A stretch of 64,000 bases of DNA from Oscillospiraceae bacterium (GTDB lineage: Bacteria > Bacillota > Clostridia > Saccharofermentanales > Saccharofermentanaceae). This document shows positions 58,658 through 64,000 of the stretch, one piece after another. Each line of letters begins with the position of its first letter. Positions within the stretch are counted from its first letter, which is position 1. The stretch spans positions 62,001 to 126,000 of the forward strand of contig CACZGS010000005.1 in NCBI GenBank assembly GCA_902780785.1. Reading direction: 5' to 3'. The notes under the pieces were generated by a model. It did not search any database, was not told the origin of the DNA, and saw only the letters and a list, made by a program, of their open reading frames with translations. Made by a program: the position numbers and the translations under genes.

Positions 58658-59542
58658 TTATTTCTTCTTAACCGGTATCCAGATTGCGCTCTTGTAATCT
58701 GCTGCAGCGGGATCACCGTCAGCATACCACTCGACATTTGCGTTGCCGGAGAGTTCGTAGTCAGGATTGCCGGGAAGCCACTCTGTGAAGATCTTTGTGT
58801 TAGCTGACTGCAGAGCGCCGGGGCACGGACCTGTGATATCAAATACCGCCCAGTCGCCTACAGGGAACTCATAAAGTTCCATGCCGGGAGGCACCTCTCC
58901 GCCCTTGTATTCGCCGGCGATAAGATATCTGAACTTGCTGCAGCCGATGTCATCGATGCAGATGCCGAACTCACCGATGCGGTTGTCAAGGACCGCCTTC
59001 TCATACTCGTTTGCAGGCTCTTTGCCTGCCTCGATATTCGACATGTACTTCTCGACCATCTCGCCCCAGAACTTCGGTATCTCGGCATAAGAGGTCTCGC
59101 TGTCGAAGATCTTCTGAAAGCCTATTACTTTTAAGCCATCCTTAGGTGTGACCTTATAATCCATTTTGTCTCCTCCTTGAACAGTTATATTGATCTTTAC
59201 GGGAAGGAACTGATTGAACGGCGCGCCTGAGCGGACCTGCGAAGGCGTTGCTCCATGGAAGCGTGAGAATGCCTTGGTAAAGCTCTCGGGTGTCTCATAG
59301 CAATAGCGGTAAGCGATATCGATGACCGGATCTTCCGTGCTTCTCAGGTCGATTGCTGCCTGATACAGCCTGCGGTTCCTTATGTATTCGCCGACGTTAT
59401 AACCCGTCATGAATGAGAAGCCGCGCTGCAGAAAGATCGGTGAGATAAAAACCTTGCCGGCAACATCCTGTACACTGATGTCTTCTTCAAGATTGCTCTC
59501 GATAAAATCTATCGCTGCCCTGATGCCTGTGAGCCATTCCAT
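58658..59542 (-). CDS. AraC-family regulator with GyrI-like effector domain
   Basis: A 294-residue protein. The N-terminal 110 residues are an AraC/XylS double helix-turn-helix (ISVQDVAGKVFISPIFLQRG; PVIDIAYRYCYETPESFTKAF). After a linker, residues 125-294 form a GyrI-like small-molecule-binding domain (YKVTPKDGLKVIGFQK, VGDWAVFDITGPCPGALQSA, YADGDPAAADYKSAIWIPV). This Rob/BmrR-type layout responds to hydrophobic or cationic compounds. It starts upstream of a GH29 gene gap but runs in the same direction, with its own terminator. Confidence 0.88.
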   Translation of the reverse strand: MEWLTGIRAAIDFIESNLEEDISVQDVAGKVFISPIFLQRGFSFMTGYNVGEYIRNRRLYQAAIDLRSTEDPVIDIAYRYCYETPESFTKAFSRFHGATPSQVRSGAPFNQFLPVKINITVQGGDKMDYKVTPKDGLKVIGFQKIFDSETSYAEIPKFWGEMVEKYMSNIEAGKEPANEYEKAVLDNRIGEFGICIDDIGCSKFRYLIAGEYKGGEVPPGMELYEFPVGDWAVFDITGPCPGALQSANTKIFTEWLPGNPDYELSGNANVEWYADGDPAAADYKSAIWIPVKKK

Positions 59543-59628
59543 GAACCGTTCCTCCTTCCTTTGTTGATGTCAGTATAACTGCAGGATGAGAACCTCTCCT
59601 GTCATTTCCGATACGATTTTGTCCGTGC

Positions 59629-61101
59629 TTATTTCGTCTTTATTCTAAAGCAAAGCGGCTTATCAGATAACGGTGCTTTATCAGTCGTGATCCTAAGCCC
59701 TTCTTCAGTGTTCGAAAAGTTTACGGCCTTATATCCGCCAAGAACTTCAACACTTTCTACAGCCTGATCCTTCAACGACTTGATGCAATAATCAGTGCAC
59801 GAAGGCTTCATACAGAAAGCGTATAGATATCCGTTCTTGCAAGTAAAACGGAAATCTGAAGAAGTAAATTCTTTCTCATCGTTGTCCATAAAAGATCCGG
59901 CAACATTATTCACTTCGCCTTCGCCGAAGACCTTCCAAGGTGTTGTACCGTAAATGCCTTCACCATTAGCTCTCATCCATTCGCCGGTCTCTTTAAGAAC
60001 AGCTGTCTCTTCATCAGTGATCGTTCCGTCAGGCTTGGGACCGACGTTAAGGAGCAGCATTCCGTTCTTGCTTACGATATCGACAAGGTCGCAGATGATC
60101 TGTCTGGAAGGCTTAAATTCATTGTCTTTGATGTAGCCCCACGACATTCTTCCGATCGCGGTATCTGTCTGCCACGGTGAAGGTGCTATGCCTGTAAGAG
60201 CGCCGCGTTCCACATCGTATGTTGCAACATCTTTTGGCATCGAGTCATGCTTGAAATTTATCGTTACTTCCCTGCCCCATTCATCAGCGCGGTTATAGTA
60301 GTATGCGCACACCTTTTTGAGATAAGGCTTGAAAGCATTATTCTGTATCCATGAATCGAAATAGAGAATAGACGGCTTTAAGCGGTCGATCATCTCGCAG
60401 GTGCGGACGAGCCAGTCGTCAAGGAAATCCTTATCAGGCGGGCAGGCATCGACATCGTCTATCGTCTTAAAAACTTCAACATCAGATAATTCAGGACAAA
60501 GATAAGCAGGGCCGTAGAAATCACTGTAAGCTTCGTCGTTAACATCACAGTCTATTGTTCGTCCCATGTTCATGAAGAAATAATGCTCTGCCCTGTGATT
60601 CGATGCGCAGAATTCAAGTCCCAAATCTTCACAAGCACGCTTTATCTCCAGTGCGACATCCCTGCAAGGGCCCATTTTCGCTGCGTTCCAACGGTTAAAA
60701 GATGTATCGTACATCGCAAAGCCGTCGTGGTGTTCGCACACCGGCATGACGAATTTCGCGCCTGCTTCAGCAAACAGTTGAACCCACGCTGAAGCATCGA
60801 ACTTCTCGCCCTTAAACATCGGTATGAAGTCCTTATATCCGAACTCGGACGGGTCACCGAAATTCTTTTTATGGTATTCGTATTCGCGCGAACCGGGATT
60901 ATACATCCACCTGGGATACCATTCGCACGCATAGGCAGGAACGCTGTAGATACCCCAATGGATGAAGATTCCGAACTTGCCTTCGTAATACCATGAAGGC
61001 AATTTGTGTCCGGCCAAAGATGACCAGTCAGCCTTGTATCTGCCGGTGGCAATAATATCGTCTATTAACTTGAGATAATCTGTTTTATCCATTCGGCTCA
61101 T
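59629..61101 (-). CDS. GH29 alpha-L-fucosidase (cytoplasmic)
   Basis: A 490-residue glycoside hydrolase family 29 enzyme. KFGIFIHWGIYSVPAY at the N-terminus, VCEHHDGFAMYD, and the nucleophile D249 in SILYFDSW are diagnostic. LLLNVGPKPDG closes the catalytic barrel and a small beta-domain follows. No signal peptide is present, so it acts on imported fucosides. The upstream zinc-ribbon gene overlaps its start by 4 bp, an unexpected pairing; otherwise no sugar-uptake genes are nearby. Confidence 0.92.
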   Translation of the reverse strand: MSRMDKTDYLKLIDDIIATGRYKADWSSLAGHKLPSWYYEGKFGIFIHWGIYSVPAYACEWYPRWMYNPGSREYEYHKKNFGDPSEFGYKDFIPMFKGEKFDASAWVQLFAEAGAKFVMPVCEHHDGFAMYDTSFNRWNAAKMGPCRDVALEIKRACEDLGLEFCASNHRAEHYFFMNMGRTIDCDVNDEAYSDFYGPAYLCPELSDVEVFKTIDDVDACPPDKDFLDDWLVRTCEMIDRLKPSILYFDSWIQNNAFKPYLKKVCAYYYNRADEWGREVTINFKHDSMPKDVATYDVERGALTGIAPSPWQTDTAIGRMSWGYIKDNEFKPSRQIICDLVDIVSKNGMLLLNVGPKPDGTITDEETAVLKETGEWMRANGEGIYGTTPWKVFGEGEVNNVAGSFMDNDEKEFTSSDFRFTCKNGYLYAFCMKPSCTDYCIKSLKDQAVESVEVLGGYKAVNFSNTEEGLRITTDKAPLSDKPLCFRIKTK

Positions 61102-62567
61102 TTGCGTCTGTACGAGAGCAGCTTCCTATGTTCACGATCGAATTCCATTTTAATCTCATCGGATCTGTCGATTATTACCGGCATGTATTTCTGCTTGGCA
61201 GGAACAGCGGATTTCCAGGTGTTGTATGCCTTCCTGTTTGCAGCATACTGCACGGTCAGGGAGACAAGTTTCTGGACTATGAGGAAATATCCGTTATCGA
61301 GTCCCGATGAATTTTCTATTGCCTCGAATACCCTTTCATTAAGATCATCAGCGTTGACTCCTGCTCTGAATCCGGACACTTCCATCTGGGCGAAATGTGT
61401 CCATCTGCCGGCACAGAGTATGCGTCCGCAAAGGGCAATGAAGTTATGCGGATCTACAAGGAGTTCTAAAACGAATCTCTGATCCGCATCTTTGAAATCA
61501 CGCTTATGGAGCGCTGTCGTCGCAGCAGCAATATTTCCCTCAATAAGGAGTGAATTGCCGTAAGCGACACCGCAGGAAGTACATTCATAAAGACGCCTTG
61601 CCGGATCAATGAGCAGCAGGCCGCCGCACTTATTGCATACATATGCCGACTGCTGCAAATTGCTTGTATCTATCTGAGTCTTATTTACTTCCTGTGTCTT
61701 TTCAGCAGCCCTCTCCTGATGCTTGAACTTAATGAGGTTGTCGCAGATGCCCATGTATTCACTCTCCAGCCCGGAAAGCTTCAAGGACAGAGCACCGAGT
61801 TTTTCGCGGTTTGCCTGCATCTTCTTTCTGTATGGAATCTTTTTTCTGTCATTTAAGCTTCTTAAGCCAAAATACAATACGACGGCTGCCGTGATCATGC
61901 CCAGCATGACCAGAACGGACCATTTCTGGAATTTGGTGGCTATAGCAATTATCAAAGCCGCCACGATAAGAGGTGCTGCAACTACTCCGGAGCCGCCAAA
62001 CGGAAGTGCAATAAGCAGGCCTAATCCCCAGATACAACCGACTACACCCTTTTCCGACGCTTCACGGTTTTCGTCGACATCACTTATTCTTTTGAATGCA
62101 CCATCGTTTTCTCTGGAAAGAAGATCACGTTCCGCCTTCGTTTCCTGGTATTCTTTCGCGGTCTCAACAAGTTTGTGGAGAGTATCGAAATAAGGCTTGT
62201 CTTCTTCGTGAGCATGTTTCCCGACATATTCGATCCTCATCAGCATCTCTTTTGTCTTGATAGTCTCGAGCTTGTCGTGCTTTTTCAGGCTGGCAACAGA
62301 GATGATATTACCCGCGCAAAGCACAAGACCGTTCAAGGCATGGAATTCATTAGGAACTTTTCTGAGGATGTTTTCATATATTCTGGAGGCTTCGGTAAAA
62401 TCCATTTTTCTAAGGCATGTTTCGGCCTGCTTGAGAAGATCATCACGGAACAGACTAAAACTGTCGATATCAGCGCCGCAGAACGGGCAGTCAAATATCT
62501 TATGTCCCTTTTCGACATTTAATATTCCGCCGCACTGTCCGCAAGTTAAACTGACCAGTTCCGCCAC
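61098..62567 (-). CDS. Zinc-ribbon membrane protein with two C4 ribbons
   Basis: The GTG at 62567 follows AAGGAGC ATCTC and starts a 489-residue protein; a longer frame to 62741 runs through the upstream gene and is rejected. Residues 9-35 hold CGQCGGIL...CPFCG and a second ribbon CNKCGGLLL...CTSCG lies in the C-terminal half. Between them are helical repeats resembling tetratricopeptide units, a Leu/Lys-rich coiled coil and two membrane helices (about 180-260). The two ribbon-plus-helical modules look like an internal duplication (FTEASRIYENIL and FKDADQRFVLELL). Function unknown. Confidence 0.65.
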   Translation of the reverse strand: MAELVSLTCGQCGGILNVEKGHKIFDCPFCGADIDSFSLFRDDLLKQAETCLRKMDFTEASRIYENILRKVPNEFHALNGLVLCAGNIISVASLKKHDKLETIKTKEMLMRIEYVGKHAHEEDKPYFDTLHKLVETAKEYQETKAERDLLSRENDGAFKRISDVDENREASEKGVVGCIWGLGLLIALPFGGSGVVAAPLIVAALIIAIATKFQKWSVLVMLGMITAAVVLYFGLRSLNDRKKIPYRKKMQANREKLGALSLKLSGLESEYMGICDNLIKFKHQERAAEKTQEVNKTQIDTSNLQQSAYVCNKCGGLLLIDPARRLYECTSCGVAYGNSLLIEGNIAAATTALHKRDFKDADQRFVLELLVDPHNFIALCGRILCAGRWTHFAQMEVSGFRAGVNADDLNERVFEAIENSSGLDNGYFLIVQKLVSLTVQYAANRKAYNTWKSAVPAKQKYMPVIIDRSDEIKMEFDREHRKLLSYRRK

Positions 62568-62590
62568 GAGATGCTCCTTGGATCTTATCC

Positions 62591-63160
62591 TCAACCAATT
62601 CCCGATTTGATCTTGCTTACATCCATTACCTGTTTTCTGTCGGGATCTTCGAAAACCTTTATCTTTTTGCCGCACTTGGCAATGATTACGCCGTCGCCAG
62701 GCTGTACTGCAGATGAGACTTCCCTGTCGACTGTATAACACATCAATGTCTCATCACGATCTTCCATATAGATATCGAAAACGAACTGATATGAAGAATT
62801 TCTTCCTTCTTTATTTTCCTGTGCTCTCGTGGATGTCAGACAGACGCCTCTTCTGATCTCTTTGATGCTGCGGAAAAAGCCGAACAGGAAATAACCCGTA
62901 ATGCAGACAGCTGCGCCGAACGCACTTTGCGCAACGGCCTGATAGACTATATTATCCAAAGGCAGAAAGCAGAATCTGATAAAGTACCACAGGCACGCGA
63001 CACATGAGACCGCGAGCAAGATGATGAACACCAGATTTGCCTTGATATGTGCACTTTTAACTCTTCTGATAACGTCCTTATCACTTTCCTGAACCTTGTC
63101 AAAAACAAGCGCGGAAACCGGCACTGACTTCTTAAGATAATCCGAATAATGATTGCTCAT
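62591..63160 (-). CDS. Membrane protein of unknown function
   Basis: A 189-residue protein with two hydrophobic helices (about 43-62 and 78-98) followed by a soluble domain (YQFVFDIYMEDRDETLMCY, SSAVQPGDGVIIAKCGKK) that resembles a small beta-barrel. No family recognised. It starts at 63160 and ends 23 bp before the zinc-ribbon gene, probably in the same transcript. Confidence 0.55.
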   Translation of the reverse strand: MSNHYSDYLKKSVPVSALVFDKVQESDKDVIRRVKSAHIKANLVFIILLAVSCVACLWYFIRFCFLPLDNIVYQAVAQSAFGAAVCITGYFLFGFFRSIKEIRRGVCLTSTRAQENKEGRNSSYQFVFDIYMEDRDETLMCYTVDREVSSAVQPGDGVIIAKCGKKIKVFEDPDRKQVMDVSKIKSGIG

Positions 63161-63211
63161 TTCCCATTTCCCCTCTGATCAAGTGATCCCCATATAAATC
63201 TTCAATTAAGA

Positions 63212-64000
63212 TTATAACTCATTAAAGACGCGCGCGTCTTTCTTCTGCTGGAGCCTTAAGTAATAGCCTGCGATCATGGACGACAGCATTGTAGTAAGAA
63301 TGAGCACGGTAAAGAATTCCAGACTGATGATGTTATAAGAATAAGCGACCGTCGCAAGTACGATACCCGGGCCGCCTCTTGCGTTCATCGTTATCGCAAA
63401 ATTGAGCTTGGTGCTCATCTTAAGTCCGGAGAACAGGAGCAGCACCCAGGTGCCGATAAATTCAAGTCCGAACGCGATCGCAAAGAACAGAAGGAATCTC
63501 GCGAGTGAGAAATCATGAATGACGTTAAGCTGGATTCCGACCAGCGCGAAATAGATAGGAATAAAGAACGAGAACGCGATGTGCTCCAGTGAATGCATGC
63601 GCGACTTAACGGTCTCTTCCGTGCCGAATACGGCCTTAATGAGATAGCCGACAACGAATGCCGAATACATGATGTTGATGCCTAAGATATAAAGCAATCC
63701 GCATGTAAGAAGGAGCGCAACAAAACTGAGCGAATAGAAAGTCACAGGCTTCCACTCACTCTTGATCTGCTTGATGAACCTGGATATAAGAGCGATAACA
63801 ACAAAAATGCCTATCGTGACAAGAACGATAACGATCATCTCGACAAGCTTTATCTCGCCTGACTGCGCTATCTTCGTGGCTACATTAAGAAGTATCCACA
63901 GGCACAGATCCTGGAATGTCGATACGGTCAGGACCGTGTTGGAGAACTTCGTGTTCATGATCCCCATGTCAAAGAAGATCTTCGATATTACAGGGATAGA
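63212..64000 (-). CDS. Cation:proton antiporter, CPA2 family (N-terminal part outside window)
   Basis: The frame runs off the right window edge; the visible 262 residues are the C-terminal transport half. NTKFSNTVLTVSTFQDLCLW contains the conserved QD pair. FSFFIPIYFALVGIQLNV and NARGGPGIVLA are further KefB/NapA-like motifs. About seven helices are visible and no RCK/TrkA-N domain follows. The substrate is probably sodium or potassium. Confidence 0.85.
   Translation of the reverse strand, partial: SIPVISKIFFDMGIMNTKFSNTVLTVSTFQDLCLWILLNVATKIAQSGEIKLVEMIVIVLVTIGIFVVIALISRFIKQIKSEWKPVTFYSLSFVALLLTCGLLYILGINIMYSAFVVGYLIKAVFGTEETVKSRMHSLEHIAFSFFIPIYFALVGIQLNVIHDFSLARFLLFFAIAFGLEFIGTWVLLLFSGLKMSTKLNFAITMNARGGPGIVLATVAYSYNIISLEFFTVLILTTMLSSMIAGYYLRLQQKKDARVFNEL

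Noticed and set aside
62568..62741. N-terminal extension of the zinc-ribbon gene
   Set aside because: The extra 58 codons run through the upstream gene, are rich in Arg and lack a ribosome site, whereas GTG at 62567 has AAGGAGC ahead of it.
1..64000. rRNA, tRNA, insertion sequences or prophage genes
   Set aside because: Looked for T-loop-like sequences, transposase motifs and phage structural proteins; none was convincing by eye. A tRNA scan would be decisive.

Overview
The window looks like a chromosomal stretch from an anaerobic, low-to-moderate GC Gram-positive bacterium, most likely a clostridial Firmicute. The grounds are the strong AGGAGG-type ribosome-binding sites, many lipobox lipoproteins, [FeFe]-hydrogenase maturases HydE and HydF, a MurT/GatD-type pair, an ECF vitamin transporter subunit and an NrtR/NadR/PnuC NAD-salvage operon. 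The genus is not determinable by reading. I saw no rRNA, tRNA, insertion sequence, prophage or CRISPR array. Most genes lie on the minus strand.

Layout. 1-2.4 kb: NAD salvage operon (nrtR, NMN adenylyltransferase, pnuC) and an SseB-like gene. 2.5-12.3 kb: a putative metalloprotease lipoprotein, an anion transporter, an EAL phosphodiesterase, a hybrid histidine kinase and small membrane or lipoprotein genes. 12.4-16.1 kb: hydF, hydE, a 30-codon ORF translationally coupled to hydE, and a ferredoxin-domain aldo/keto reductase. 16.3-22.8 kb: lipoproteins, a diiron ferritin-like protein, GNATs, a transglutaminase-like lipoprotein and an S41 peptidase. 21.8-23.9 kb is an operon with a TetR regulator and visible operator sites. 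24.1-29.3 kb: an M13 peptidase and FtsX/ABC exporter operon behind 11-bp-phased direct repeats. 29.6-32.2 kb: an EAL-GNAT fusion behind six heptanucleotide repeats. 32.2-41.4 kb: small enzymes, an MFS transporter with a riboswitch-like leader, TPM and zinc-ribbon membrane genes, and murT with a catalytically dead gatD. 41.5-45.7 kb: pheA with a Phe-rich attenuator peptide, an ECF S component with its own leader peptide and terminator, a PHP phosphoesterase and dcd. 45.8-56.1 kb: an eight-gene operon for an unusual lipid. 56.1-64 kb: a membrane protein, mnmA, an AraC regulator, a GH29 fucosidase, zinc-ribbon and membrane genes, and a truncated cation/proton antiporter.

The main discovery candidate is the 45.8-56.1 kb operon. 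It combines CarS (CDP-archaeol synthase family), a UbiA prenyltransferase, a CDP-alcohol phosphatidyltransferase (PssA) and a phosphatidylserine decarboxylase. This is the order of chemistry used for archaeal archaetidylethanolamine. It adds two dikinase-like ATP-grasp/phospho-histidine enzymes, an acyl-adenylate ligase and a GNAT-like transferase. Spacing is 14 bp or less throughout, with 4-bp overlaps.

The second candidate is a set of three intergenic inverted-repeat arrays (near 24.0, 42.9 and 58.5 kb). Each uses a different 9-12 bp arm sequence but all share 21-23 nt between arms. Regulatory RNA-level signals are also unusually dense: the pheA attenuator, the ECF leader, the MFS leader and several leaderless starts.
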